Shown here in pieces: positions 54,370 through 63,183 of a DNA stretch of 64,000 nucleotides (position 1 is its first letter; the number at the start of each line of letters is the position of its first letter). Both the position numbers and the translations under genes were made by a program. Source of the stretch: JAGRKR01 sp041397725 (GTDB lineage: Bacteria; Pseudomonadota; Alphaproteobacteria; Rhizobiales; Hyphomicrobiaceae). A model generated the notes under the pieces. It worked only from the letters and a program-made list of their open reading frames with translations. It had not been told where the DNA came from and ran no database searches. The stretch covers positions 186,001 through 250,000 of the forward strand of contig JAWKVZ010000003.1 of assembly GCA_041397725.1 (NCBI GenBank), given 5' to 3'.

Positions 54370-55401
54370 ATGGCGTTTCGCTTCAAGGTGATTGGCTCGC
54401 TGGTGCTGCTCGTCGCGGCTTTCGCGGTCGGAGCAAGCGGACAGGCGCGCGCAGACACGCTCGACAAGGTCCGCAAGCGCGGGCACGTCGTGTGTGGCGT
54501 CAGCCAGGGGTTGGCGGGCTTCTCGAACCCGGACAAGGCCGGCAACTGGACCGGGCTCGACATCGACTTCTGCCGGGCGGTGGCCGTTGCCGTGTTCGGC
54601 AAGGCGAGCGCCGTCAAGTTCCGCCCGTTGACGTCGAAGGAGCGCTTCCCGTCGCTGCAGTCGGGCGATGTCGACGTGCTGTCGCGCAACACCACCTGGA
54701 CCATGGGCCGCGACACGGCGTCGGGGATCCGTTTCGTCGGCACCATCTACTACGACGGCCAGGCCTTCATGGTCCGGAAGGCGCTCGGTGTCACGAGCGC
54801 ACGCGAGCTCACCGGGGCGTCCGTCTGCACCAACGCCGGCACGACGACAGAAGCCAACATCGCCGACTTCTTCCGCTCGCGAAAGATGCGCTACGAGATC
54901 GTGACCTTCGAGAAGACGGACGAGGTGCTGAAGGCCTACGAGGCCAAGCGCTGCGACGTCTACTCGTCCGACGCCTCCGGCCTTGCCGCGCAGCGCCTGC
55001 GACTGGCGGCGCCTGAACAGCACATGATCCTGCCGGAGATTATCTCGAAGGAGCCGCTCGGCCCCGTCGTGCGGCAGGGTGACGAACGCTGGTTCTCGAT
55101 CGTGCGCTGGACGCTTTTCGCCCTCATCAACGGGGAGGAGTTGGGGCTGACGTCGCAGAACGTCGAGAGCATGCGCGCGACACCCAACCCCGAGATCCGC
55201 CGTTTCCTCGGCCTCGAGGGCAGCTTCGGCAAGCGCGTCGGGCTGGCGGCCGACTGGGCGGCACAGATCGTCAGGCAGGTCGGCAACTATGGCGAGATCT
55301 TCGAGCGCCATCTCGGCAGCCAGTCACCCCTCAAGATCACACGTGGTCTCAACAGACTCTGGAACAAGGGCGGCATCATGTATGCCCCGCCGATTCGCTG
55401 A
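54370..55401 (+). CDS. general amino-acid ABC transporter binding protein (AapJ-like), orphan
   Basis: 343 residues. Signal peptide about 1-28, then the family-3 binding-protein core: TLDKVRKRGHVVCGVSQGLA, WTGLDIDFCRAVAVAVFG, SLQSGDVDVLSRNTTWTMGRD and the closing LNRLWNKGGIMYAPPIR, which is distinctive for AapJ. No aapQ, aapM or aapP gene follows, so permease and ATPase must be elsewhere. A GGGGGTGG stretch lies before the ATG. Confidence 0.92.
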   Translation: MAFRFKVIGSLVLLVAAFAVGASGQARADTLDKVRKRGHVVCGVSQGLAGFSNPDKAGNWTGLDIDFCRAVAVAVFGKASAVKFRPLTSKERFPSLQSGDVDVLSRNTTWTMGRDTASGIRFVGTIYYDGQAFMVRKALGVTSARELTGASVCTNAGTTTEANIADFFRSRKMRYEIVTFEKTDEVLKAYEAKRCDVYSSDASGLAAQRLRLAAPEQHMILPEIISKEPLGPVVRQGDERWFSIVRWTLFALINGEELGLTSQNVESMRATPNPEIRRFLGLEGSFGKRVGLAADWAAQIVRQVGNYGEIFERHLGSQSPLKITRGLNRLWNKGGIMYAPPIR

Positions 55402-55467
55402 GGTGCGAGCGACCGGGCACGCGGCAGCCTTGCGGCGGCGCGGCGCAGCGCGTGAGCGGACGGGCCC

Positions 55468-56664
55468 ATGAGTGAGGTGTCACAACCCCGGACGTGGCGT
55501 CGCCGCGTCCACGCGATCCTCGACGGCGGCATCGGCGGCGATCCCGTAGCAACCGCGGTCAACGTCGGTCTGATCGTCCTGATCTGCCTCAACGTGCTGG
55601 CGTTCGTGGTCGACTCTGTGCCCTGGGTGCGCGCGACCTACGGAAACTACTTCATCGCCTTCGAGATCTTCTCGGTGGCCGTGTTCACCATCGAGTACGT
55701 GCTGCGGCTGTGGGCCTGCGTAGAGCTGCCGTTCCTGAGCCATATGCCGCCGTGGCGGGCACGGAGCCAGTTCGCTTCGCGCCCCATGCAGGTCGTCGAC
55801 CTACTGGCCTTCCTGCCGGCCTATGTCGAGCCGTTCCTGCCTATCGATCTGTCGTTCCTGCGCATCCTCAGGCTCTTCCGCTTCCTCAAAATCGCACGCT
55901 ATTCGGCGGCGCTGCAGTCGCTCGGACGCGTGATCGCTGCGGAGAGGGGGGCGCTGTTCGGTGCGTTCATCATCATGGTGTGCCTGCTGCTGCTGGCTGC
56001 CACGGGGATGCATTTCATCGAGGGGAGCGTGCAGCCGAAGCATTTCGGCACGATCCCCGACAGTCTCTGGTGGGCGCTCATCACGCTGACCACCGTCGGC
56101 TACGGTGACGTGGTGCCGCTGACGCTGCTTGGCAAAGTCTTCACCGGCCTCATGCTGCTCTGTGGGCTCGCGGTCTTCGCGCTGCCGATCGGTATCATCG
56201 CTACGGGTTTCAGCCAGGAGGTGACGCGGCGCGATTTCATCGTCACCTGGTCCCTGGTCGCGCGTGTTCCGGTGTTCGCAGGCTTCGATGCTGCGGCGGT
56301 GGCACAGATCATGACGCTGCTCTACTCGCGCACCTACGAGGGCGGCTCGGTCATCGTGCGTGTCGGCGAGCCCGGCAACAGCATGTTCTTCCTGGCGTCA
56401 GGCGAGGTCCTGGTCGAGGCGGACGAGGGAGAGGTGCGACTAGGCGAGGGGGAGTTCTTCGGCGAGTTGGCCCTGCTCGAAGGGCGGCCGCGCACGCACA
56501 CGGTCACGGCGGCGACGCGCTGCCGCCTGCTGATCCTCGATCGCGAGGACTTCGAGCGACTGGCCCGCCGCCATCCCGTCATCCTGCAGCGGGTGCGCGA
56601 AGTGGCCTCACGCCGGCGCCACGACCCGGCCAAGGACGCGGCAGGCGGCCCTTCGGCGGAGTGA
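55468..56664 (+). CDS. cyclic-nucleotide-binding potassium channel (MlotiK1-like)
   Basis: 398 residues. Six membrane helices with an S4-like FLRILRLFRFLKIAR, pore helix and filter TLTTVGYGDVVPLT (potassium-selective TVGYGD), and a C-terminal cyclic-nucleotide-binding domain (about 280-375) with the phosphate-binding cassette GEFFGELALLEGRPRTHTV. Forms a tetramer in the inner membrane. Ligand is probably cAMP by analogy with MlotiK1. 66 bp after the binding-protein gene. Confidence 0.92.
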   Translation: MSEVSQPRTWRRRVHAILDGGIGGDPVATAVNVGLIVLICLNVLAFVVDSVPWVRATYGNYFIAFEIFSVAVFTIEYVLRLWACVELPFLSHMPPWRARSQFASRPMQVVDLLAFLPAYVEPFLPIDLSFLRILRLFRFLKIARYSAALQSLGRVIAAERGALFGAFIIMVCLLLLAATGMHFIEGSVQPKHFGTIPDSLWWALITLTTVGYGDVVPLTLLGKVFTGLMLLCGLAVFALPIGIIATGFSQEVTRRDFIVTWSLVARVPVFAGFDAAAVAQIMTLLYSRTYEGGSVIVRVGEPGNSMFFLASGEVLVEADEGEVRLGEGEFFGELALLEGRPRTHTVTAATRCRLLILDREDFERLARRHPVILQRVREVASRRRHDPAKDAAGGPSAE

Positions 56665-56754
56665 ACGGGCGGTGGGCAGGCAGGCGCGCGGGCGGTTCCA
56701 TGTTCGCCCTTCGTCAAGGAATTGCGAATAGGCTGGCCCTGGAAGGGGAACGCC

Positions 56755-57582
56755 ATGAGTCCATCGGACCGAGACATGATCTGGTTTCTGTCGCGCGACG
56801 GGGAGCAGTGGGGCCCGTATTCGCAGGACGAATGGACGCGCCTGCAGGCCGAAGGGCGCGTCAGGCCGACCGATGTCATCTGGAACAGCAAGACCGCCGA
56901 ATGGACCCCGGCCGGCACGCTGGAGCAGGCGGGAGCGGCCGCGCCCTCGGTTGCCACCGCTACGAGGAAGCCGGCGACTGCGTCGCGCGCCGAGCGCCGC
57001 GCGCCGGTCAGAGCGCCGGCGGCCACACCGGCCCCGCCGCCCCGTACCGGCAAGCACAGAGCGCCTCGGATCGAGGCACCGCCATCGCAGCCTGCGGAGC
57101 GGCCCTGGCCCAAGGACGAGGGCATCTCGCGCGCCGGTCGCCAGCCGGAGCGCGAGGCACCTGCCGGAGAGGCCGAGTGGCCGTCCCCCTGGCCGCCGAG
57201 CGGGACGGGCAACGGCCCGAGCCCGTTTCCCTGGCCCTCCAAGGTGCCGTCGGGCGCTCCCCCAGCCGTGTTCGGCGCGGCGCAGGTGGCCTACATTCTG
57301 AACCTGCTGTTCTTCATTCCGGTGCTGCCGATCCTCGGGCTCCTTGTGGCGCTCGGCAATCGGGAGGCCAAGCCGGAATGGCTCGCCACGCATTTCCGCT
57401 GGCAGGTAAGGACGTTCGGGCTCGGGTTCATCCTGTTCGTGATCGCCACTTGGACCATGCCGTTCGGCGTCGGGGCGCTGGTCATGGTCTTTGCCGTGAT
57501 CTGGTGGGTCAAGCGCCAGCTCGAGGGGTTCAAGGCTCTCGGCAGGGGCGAGCCCATCCGCAATCCCAACGTCTTCTGGTGA
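56755..57582 (+). CDS. GYF_2 (DUF4339) domain membrane protein
   Basis: 275 residues: an N-terminal DUF4339/GYF_2 domain (about 8-58, WFLSRDGEQWGPYSQDEW), a long Pro/Ala/Arg-rich disordered linker (65-175) and a C-terminal membrane module with three helices (AQVAYILNLLFFIPVLPILG, TFGLGFILFVIATW), of DUF4870 type. GGAAGGGG precedes the ATG. Probably an inner-membrane protein whose cytosolic GYF-like domain binds proline-rich segments; function unknown. Confidence 0.8.
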   Translation: MSPSDRDMIWFLSRDGEQWGPYSQDEWTRLQAEGRVRPTDVIWNSKTAEWTPAGTLEQAGAAAPSVATATRKPATASRAERRAPVRAPAATPAPPPRTGKHRAPRIEAPPSQPAERPWPKDEGISRAGRQPEREAPAGEAEWPSPWPPSGTGNGPSPFPWPSKVPSGAPPAVFGAAQVAYILNLLFFIPVLPILGLLVALGNREAKPEWLATHFRWQVRTFGLGFILFVIATWTMPFGVGALVMVFAVIWWVKRQLEGFKALGRGEPIRNPNVFW

Positions 57583-57714
57583 CGCGCAGGCGCGCCGCCC
57601 CCGGATGCACAAGAGACGGGAGCGTGTCGCGCGGTCCCGGTCGTTCTCCTCGTCGCGGGAGATGGGCCCGCGCCCCGCAGCTCCGGGCGCAGGCTCCCTC
57701 GGCCATGCCGCGCC

Positions 57715-59283
57715 TTACCAGGCCAGGCTGATGGCGTCCCAGCGTCGCTTCGACTTGACGGTGAAACGCCCCTTCATCGGGACAGGCAGGCGGCGTATGA
57801 CGGCGCACCGGATGTCCAGGTCCCTGGTCCCGGGCGAGAAGCCGAATTTCGGATTGAGGCGTTCGCTGCAGTAGAAGTAGGCGGTCCACTCGCACTCCTG
57901 CAGCGCAGCGCCCCGGCAGCGCACCTGCTCCGCACGGTCGATCTGGAAGCGACCGATCAGCATCGCCGATTCCGTGACGCAGAAGCCGTCTTTCGGTCCA
58001 ATGGCGGATGTGCTGGCAATCGCCAGCAGACCCTGGCCGTTTCCATGCTTGGCAGCGCGGAGCGCCAGGAAGATTCGGTTGCAGTTGGCGAGGAAAAATC
58101 TCTGCGCGGCCTGCAGGAGCAGGTCTCGTTCCGACAGGGGTGGCCCCGTGCGCTCCCGCTCCTCCTCCCGGGCGCGCCTCTGCCGTTCCTCCAGCGCCTG
58201 GATCGCGGAGGCGGCCAGGATGGCGCGCTCCTGCACGAACGAGGGCGCCACGCGGTCCATGCCGGCCCGCAGGTCCTGCTCGAGCTTCCGCGCCTCGTCG
58301 AGCGTGCTCGGGCGCGGTGCTTTTGGAACGGTCCTGTCCAGTTGGGCACGCGCCTCGCGCTCCCTCGCCAGCAGGCTTCCGATGATGGCCGGGTGCCGCT
58401 TCAGCGCGAGCGAGGGGTCTCTGAACCGGGTCGACCGCATCTTGAGCGTGCCCCTGACATGGGAGTTGCTGAAAGCGCGGAACAGGGCGATGCCCAGCGG
58501 CTCGCTCACGGCGGGATCGTCATGAAAAATGGCGCAGACCTGCAGCCGGCCGACGACATCCTCCTGCTCCTCGCGCGACATCTGGCTGAAGGGGCGGCCG
58601 AGGGCGCGCTGGCTGACATCGTCACGAAAGAGGCCGAACATGGCGGCGATCGAGTCGTCATAGGTCTTGAAGAAGCGGGGCGCCTTCTGCTTCAGTCGGG
58701 CCGCGACCGCAAGCTCCGAACGGGCGCTGGCGGCCATGGTCAGTGCAGGTCCGTTGCAGAACTCCAGGAAGGTCATCCGCTGGAAATCGCCGCGAGCTCC
58801 GGGCGGGCCGGGCAGGAAGCGGATGAAGTACAGATCGTCTCCCTTGAAAATCGTCGCCGGCGGGATTTCTGCAACCGGCGTGATGGCATAGGCCGGGAAA
58901 ATCTCGCGCAGTTTTGCGACGTTCGAGCTGAGGCGCAGATGCTGTTCGCTGCGCGTCTTCTCCAGGATCAGCTCGACACTCCCGCCGTTGCGGCGGGCAT
59001 CGTCTGACTTGCGGGTTGCGACCACGGTCCTGGCGTCGCGCTTGCGAAACGTGAAGGTGTCCTTCCACAGCCTCTTCCTGAGACCGGGCCGCAAGGCGTG
59101 GGAGCGATCTTCGGTGACGATGGCGATGTTCCAGGTGCCGCCGAGCTTGTCGAGGTCGATCTCGGGTGGCGCGGCGGTTGCGAGAGAGGCGCTGGCGGCC
59201 AGCAGTGCGAGTGCACACAGGGCGGACGGCAGATCCGGCAAGAGTCGTCGTGCTCGTAGGGTGTCGCTGGCGCGACGTGTCAT
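57715..59283 (-). CDS. large secreted protein, unknown
   Basis: 522 residues with a signal peptide (LCALALLAASASLATAA). The N-terminal block starting DLDKLGGTWNIAIVTEDRS looks like a lipocalin-type beta region; the middle is helical and charged, with a long helix (AILAASAIQALEERQRRAREEERERTG region, coiled-coil like). C-terminal third has five cysteines (CNRIF, CVTES, CRGAALQECEW, YFYCSE). GGAGGG precedes ATG 59283. No family recognised; possibly a Hyphomicrobiales-specific export. Confidence 0.7.
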   Translation of the reverse strand: MTRRASDTLRARRLLPDLPSALCALALLAASASLATAAPPEIDLDKLGGTWNIAIVTEDRSHALRPGLRKRLWKDTFTFRKRDARTVVATRKSDDARRNGGSVELILEKTRSEQHLRLSSNVAKLREIFPAYAITPVAEIPPATIFKGDDLYFIRFLPGPPGARGDFQRMTFLEFCNGPALTMAASARSELAVAARLKQKAPRFFKTYDDSIAAMFGLFRDDVSQRALGRPFSQMSREEQEDVVGRLQVCAIFHDDPAVSEPLGIALFRAFSNSHVRGTLKMRSTRFRDPSLALKRHPAIIGSLLAREREARAQLDRTVPKAPRPSTLDEARKLEQDLRAGMDRVAPSFVQERAILAASAIQALEERQRRAREEERERTGPPLSERDLLLQAAQRFFLANCNRIFLALRAAKHGNGQGLLAIASTSAIGPKDGFCVTESAMLIGRFQIDRAEQVRCRGAALQECEWTAYFYCSERLNPKFGFSPGTRDLDIRCAVIRRLPVPMKGRFTVKSKRRWDAISLAW

Positions 59284-59676
59284 GCGTTTCCCTCCTTGTG
59301 CATCCAGGCGCGGCGTGGTGACGGAGCCCCGTCGTCGGTCTGGCCCCATGGTAATGATCGAGACCGGATGCACCACCCCAAATGCGAGGGGCCGAGCACT
59401 CCGGCCCGGCCCTCGATCTGTCGGTCACGTGCGAGAGCCAGAACCCTGTCGGGCCTCTCGTCTCACGCTCCCTGTTGCGAGAGCGCATCGCGCGTGCGGT
59501 CGTGGCTACGCCGGGAGCGGGCGCGCAGGCGCGGGGCGAGCCACAAGCAGGTCAACGCGTCGTTGCGGCTGGTCGAGGGGGCGAATGCGGACCTGGGCCG
59601 AATCCGCCGTCCGAGAACGAGTGAAGGGCCGGGCGTTGCCGCCCGACCCTTCGCGTCGCGTCCGTGGCGGCCCGCT
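59284..59676. other. gene-free stretch downstream of icd
   Basis: 393 bp between two minus-strand genes. Near the icd end it holds a hairpin (GAAGGG...CGGGCG paired with CGCCCG...CCCTTC, 59623-59652) that probably terminates icd. The rest is GC-rich without a supportable frame; the secreted-protein gene promoter should lie at the left. Confidence 0.5.
59623..59652 (-). terminator. hairpin after icd
   Basis: A 13-bp stem with one mismatch (GAAGGG-N-CGGGCG with CGCCCG-N-CCCTTC) around TTGC, 25 bp downstream of icd. No clear U-tract on the minus strand. Confidence 0.55.
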
Positions 59677-60891
59677 TCAGGCGGACATCGCCGTCTTCAG
59701 GTTCTCGTCGATCTTGTCGAGGAAGCCGGTCGTCGAGAGCCATGTCTGGCTCGGGCCGACCAACAGGGCCAGGTCCTTGGTCATGAAGCCGGACTCGACC
59801 GTGTCGATGCACACCTTCTCGAGCGTGCCCGCGAACTTGGCGAGATCGGCGTTGTTGTCGAGCTTGGCGCGATGGGCGAGGCCGCGCGTCCAGGCGAAGA
59901 TCGAGGCCATGGAGTTGGTCGAGGTCTCCTTGCCCTGCTGGTGCTGGCGGTAGTGACGCGTCACGGTGCCGTGGGCGGCCTCGGCCTCCACCGTCTTGCC
60001 GTCCGGCGTCATCAGCACGCTGGTCATCAGGCCGAGCGAGCCGAAGCCCTGGGCGGCGGTGTCGGACTGCACGTCGCCGTCGTAGTTCTTGCACGCCCAC
60101 ACGTAGCCGCCGGACCACTTGAGGGCCGCCGCCACCATGTCGTCGATGAGACGGTGCTCGTAGGTGAGCTTGCGCTTGTCGAACTCGGCCTTGAACTCGG
60201 CGTCGAAGACCTCCTGGAAGATGTCCTTGAAGCGGCCGTCGTAGACCTTGAGGATGGTGTTCTTCGTGGAGAGGTAGACGGGGTAGTTGCGGGCGAGGCC
60301 GTAGTTGAAGGAGGCGCGGGCGAAGTCGCGGATCGATTCGTCCAGGTTGAACATGGCCATGGTCACGCCGGCGCCCGGCGCCTTGATGACCTCGCGCTCG
60401 ATGACGGTGCCGTCCTCGCCGACGAACTTGAGCGTGATCGTGCCCTTGCCGGGGAACTTGAAGTCGGTGGCGCGGTACTGGTCGCCGAAGGCATGGCGGC
60501 CGATCACGTAGGGCTGCGTCCAGCCGGGCACCAGCCGCGGCACGTTCCTGCAGATGATGGGCTCGCGGAAGATGACGCCGCCGAGGATGTTGCGGATCGT
60601 GCCGTTCGGGCTCTTCCACATATCCTTGAGGCCGAATTCTTTGACGCGCGCCTCGTCCGGGGTGATGGTGGCGCACTTGACGGCGACGCCGTGCTTCTTC
60701 GTGGCGTTGGCGGCATCGACGGTGATCTGGTCGTTCGTCTTGTCGCGGGCCTCGATGCCGAGATCGTAGTATTCGAGATTGATGTCGAGGTAAGGATGGA
60801 TCAGCTTGTCCTTGATGAGCTGCCAGATGATGCGAGTCATCTCGTCACCGTCCATCTCGACAACGGTGCCGGCTACCTTGATCTTCTTCAT
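59677..60891 (-). CDS. icd: NADP-dependent isocitrate dehydrogenase
   Basis: 404 residues of the eukaryote-like type II form common in Alphaproteobacteria. IKVAGTVVEMDGDEMTRIIW start, substrate loop KSPNGTIRNILGG, YLDINLEYYDLG and NYDGDVQSD with metal aspartates, and TVEAEAAHGTVTRHYRQ. Makes 2-oxoglutarate and NADPH in the TCA cycle. Divergent from the DUF433-TrmJ gene. Confidence 0.97.
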   Translation of the reverse strand: MKKIKVAGTVVEMDGDEMTRIIWQLIKDKLIHPYLDINLEYYDLGIEARDKTNDQITVDAANATKKHGVAVKCATITPDEARVKEFGLKDMWKSPNGTIRNILGGVIFREPIICRNVPRLVPGWTQPYVIGRHAFGDQYRATDFKFPGKGTITLKFVGEDGTVIEREVIKAPGAGVTMAMFNLDESIRDFARASFNYGLARNYPVYLSTKNTILKVYDGRFKDIFQEVFDAEFKAEFDKRKLTYEHRLIDDMVAAALKWSGGYVWACKNYDGDVQSDTAAQGFGSLGLMTSVLMTPDGKTVEAEAAHGTVTRHYRQHQQGKETSTNSMASIFAWTRGLAHRAKLDNNADLAKFAGTLEKVCIDTVESGFMTKDLALLVGPSQTWLSTTGFLDKIDENLKTAMSA

Positions 60892-61031
60892 GTGACGTCA
60901 TCCCGTGCGCGGAGAGGGTGGGAAGCGAGGCCGTGCCCGCGCGTCGCCGTCGACCTGTTCGGGGCGTGATAGCGCGGGAATGGCTCTGAGCCAAGCCTCC
61001 CGGTAAGGGCAAACGCCCCGAGGACAGAAAA

Positions 61032-62282
61032 ATGTGGGTGGAAGTGAGCCCCGAAGTTAACGGCGGCCAACCGACGGTGACAGGCACCGGCGCGAGCGTC
61101 GCCGAGGTCGTGCTCAAGTGCTACGAGGCGGGCCTCAGCGACGCGCTGGCCATGGCGGCCGGTGGTATGGAGCGGGCGGCGCTCGACGCGAGCCTCAGGT
61201 ATTGCGCGGAGCAGAGCTGCAGGGTGGCGGGGGCGTTCTGCAGCGAGTGCCGGCTGGCCCGGCTTAACGCCGGACTGCGGCGCCTGGACGACTACTGCCG
61301 GCAGTTTTCCGAGATCACCTTCCGGGAAAGCCCTCTCGTGGTGACGGGCGGGGCGGGCGGACAGCCGCTCGAGGCGGCGTCGCTGGCGGAGCTCGCCGAG
61401 AGCTGGGAAGGCCGGGAGATCTGGTATCTGGCGCGCCGCGTGATCCGGCGGCTGCGGCACAAGCAGGACCGGGACGGCAAGCTCGGGGCGCGGCCGGAGA
61501 CCACCGCCGAGCCGCCCGCCGTCGTACTGGTCAAGCCGCAGATGGCGGAGAACATCGGCATGGTCGCCCGCGCCATGGCCAATTTCGGGCTCGACGAGCT
61601 GCGGCTCGTGACCCCGCGCGACGGCTGGCCGAACGCCAAGGCCGAGGCGGCCGCCTCGGGGGCCCACGTCATCATCGACGAGGCGGCGGCTTTCGCCGAC
61701 ACGCCGGCGGCGGTGGGCGACCTCAACTGGATCTGCGCCACGACGGCGCGCCCGCGCGACCTGACGAAGCCGGTGCTGTCGCCACAGGAGGCCGCGCACG
61801 AGCTGGTGCGCCGGGCCGCGGCGGGCGAGCGGGTCGGCGTGCTGTTCGGCCCCGAGCGCTCCGGCCTCGACAACGACGACATCGCGCTGGCGGATGCGCT
61901 GGTGATCGCACCGGTCAATCCCGCCTTCGCCTCGCTCAATCTGGCGCAGGCCGTACTGCTGGTCGGCTACGAGTGGTACAAGGAGGCGGGCGCCAATGCA
62001 CTCGGGCGTGGCACGGCGACGGACCCGGCCGCACAACCGGGCCTCAATCTGCGCGCACAGCGCCCGGCGACCAAGGAGGAGTTGCTCGGACTGTTCGAGC
62101 ACCTCGAGCGCGAGCTCGACGCCGCGGGCTACCTCTTCCCGCCCGACAAACGGCCGTCGATGGTGCGCAATTTGAGAACATTGCTGTCAAGATTTGGTGC
62201 TACAGAGCAGGAAGTCCGGTCCTTGCGGGGAATCGTCGCGGCACTGGCCGAGGGGCGGCGGAAGAGGCCGCAAGCGCCTTAG
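61032..62282 (+). CDS. DUF433-TrmJ fusion: SPOUT tRNA/rRNA methyltransferase
   Basis: 416 residues. Residues about 1-62 match DUF433 (VSPEVNGGQPTVTGTGASVA, GLSDALAMAAGG, ALDASLRYCAEQ), a small winged-helix domain usually found alone or in antitoxins. Then CAEQSC and CSEC give a C-x4-C / C-x2-C cluster and a linker to 158. The SPOUT methyltransferase (about 163-405) has LVKPQMAENIGMVARAMANF, GVLFGPERSGLDNDD and NPAFASLNLAQAVLLV, as in TrmJ, which 2'-O-methylates tRNA position 32. GAGGA lies seven bases before the ATG, and no good start lies near the SPOUT domain, so the fusion is real in this sequence. Confidence 0.88.
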   Translation: MWVEVSPEVNGGQPTVTGTGASVAEVVLKCYEAGLSDALAMAAGGMERAALDASLRYCAEQSCRVAGAFCSECRLARLNAGLRRLDDYCRQFSEITFRESPLVVTGGAGGQPLEAASLAELAESWEGREIWYLARRVIRRLRHKQDRDGKLGARPETTAEPPAVVLVKPQMAENIGMVARAMANFGLDELRLVTPRDGWPNAKAEAAASGAHVIIDEAAAFADTPAAVGDLNWICATTARPRDLTKPVLSPQEAAHELVRRAAAGERVGVLFGPERSGLDNDDIALADALVIAPVNPAFASLNLAQAVLLVGYEWYKEAGANALGRGTATDPAAQPGLNLRAQRPATKEELLGLFEHLERELDAAGYLFPPDKRPSMVRNLRTLLSRFGATEQEVRSLRGIVAALAEGRRKRPQAP

Positions 62283-62358
62283 TGTTGCCGCGATTTGGCG
62301 TTTGCCATGGCGCGGGCAGGTCGGTGGGACAGGACCGGCAGTGATAGGGGCTGACATA

Positions 62359-62973
62359 ATGATAAGAGCATGCTGCAACTGGCCGAGGGCGGGTGTTCTC
62401 GTGCTGATGCTGTTGGTGGCGGCGGGGGGTGCGGTTGCCAAGGATCTGGACGACCGTTCCATTCGGATCATCATGGAAATGGCCTGGGATCAGCATCCCA
62501 CGCGCTACACGGGTCCCGATCGCAAGACGATCATCACGGACAAGAGCAAGAAGGCCCAGATCGTGGTGCCGATCGCGACCGCGCGTGAGGTCATCCGGGT
62601 GGCGCGGCTGACGGCTGCAGCGGAGTCCTGCAGCCTGTTCGACGAGGCGACGCTGAACCAGCGCACGTTGATGAAGACCGAGGAGCTCAAGAAGAAGTGG
62701 TCTGACCAACAGCTCCTCTACATCGCCATCCTGCACGCCTACACGGTCAATCTGGCCTTGAACAAGCTCGAGTTCGTCGAGCAGGGCGACGGCAAGACGA
62801 AGTCGGTCAAGAAGAAGACCTTCCAGAGCCATCGCGGCCGCAAGTGCACGCAGGCCGAGATCAAGGTTATTCTCGACAAGATCCAGCCCTACGTGCTCAA
62901 GGGGCCGCTCAAGCAGGTCAAGCCGGGCACGCCTCAGCCGAAGCCGGCGACGCCGGCCGCCGTGAAGAAATAG
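62359..62973 (+). CDS. secreted protein, unknown
   Basis: 204 residues from an ATG with AGGGG eight bases upstream. Signal peptide RAGVLVLMLLVAAGGAVA, then a lysine-rich, mostly helical mature part with LDDRSIRIIMEMAWDQHP, two cysteines (SCSLFDE, KCTQAEIK) and a Pro/Lys tail. No family recognised. Probably periplasmic. Followed by the strong promoter and hairpin of rpsD. Confidence 0.7.
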   Translation: MIRACCNWPRAGVLVLMLLVAAGGAVAKDLDDRSIRIIMEMAWDQHPTRYTGPDRKTIITDKSKKAQIVVPIATAREVIRVARLTAAAESCSLFDEATLNQRTLMKTEELKKKWSDQQLLYIAILHAYTVNLALNKLEFVEQGDGKTKSVKKKTFQSHRGRKCTQAEIKVILDKIQPYVLKGPLKQVKPGTPQPKPATPAAVKK

Positions 62974-62999
62974 CCCGGACGGGGCCGTGTCTGTGTGCG

Positions 63000-63027
63000 T
63001 TGACGCCGCCCGGCGAATTCGTATAAT
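63000..63027 (+). promoter_or_regulatory. near-consensus sigma-70 promoter of rpsD
   Basis: TTGACG, 16-bp spacer, TATAAT. Both boxes are one or no mismatch from E. coli consensus, rare in GC-rich alphaproteobacteria. The predicted start is about 63034, leaving a 150-base leader before rpsD. Confidence 0.8.
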
Positions 63028-63033
63028 GCGCGC

Positions 63034-63060
63034 CGCGGGCCGGATTTCGGCCCGCGTTTT
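63034..63060 (+). terminator. hairpin plus T4 at the start of the rpsD leader
   Basis: CGCGGGCCG and CGGCCCGCG form a perfect 9-bp stem with a GATTT loop, followed by TTTT. It starts right at the predicted rpsD transcription start. It may terminate the upstream gene, or act as an early attenuator or 5' stabiliser of the rpsD mRNA. Confidence 0.75.
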
Positions 63061-63183
63061 CGTTGCGCGCCTGCGGCTGTCCGGGAGTTCCGGGCGGCCT
63101 GTCGGTCGTTTCCCCTCGGGGGAAGGGCAGAGGAAGACGCGCTTGATTGATCCGACGTATCATCACTATAGGACTTCGCTCAC

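Noticed and set aside
59296..60969. A 557-codon plus-strand frame across icd
   Set aside because: Antisense to icd, Val/Leu/Gly/Glu repetitive, no ribosome site or family signature.
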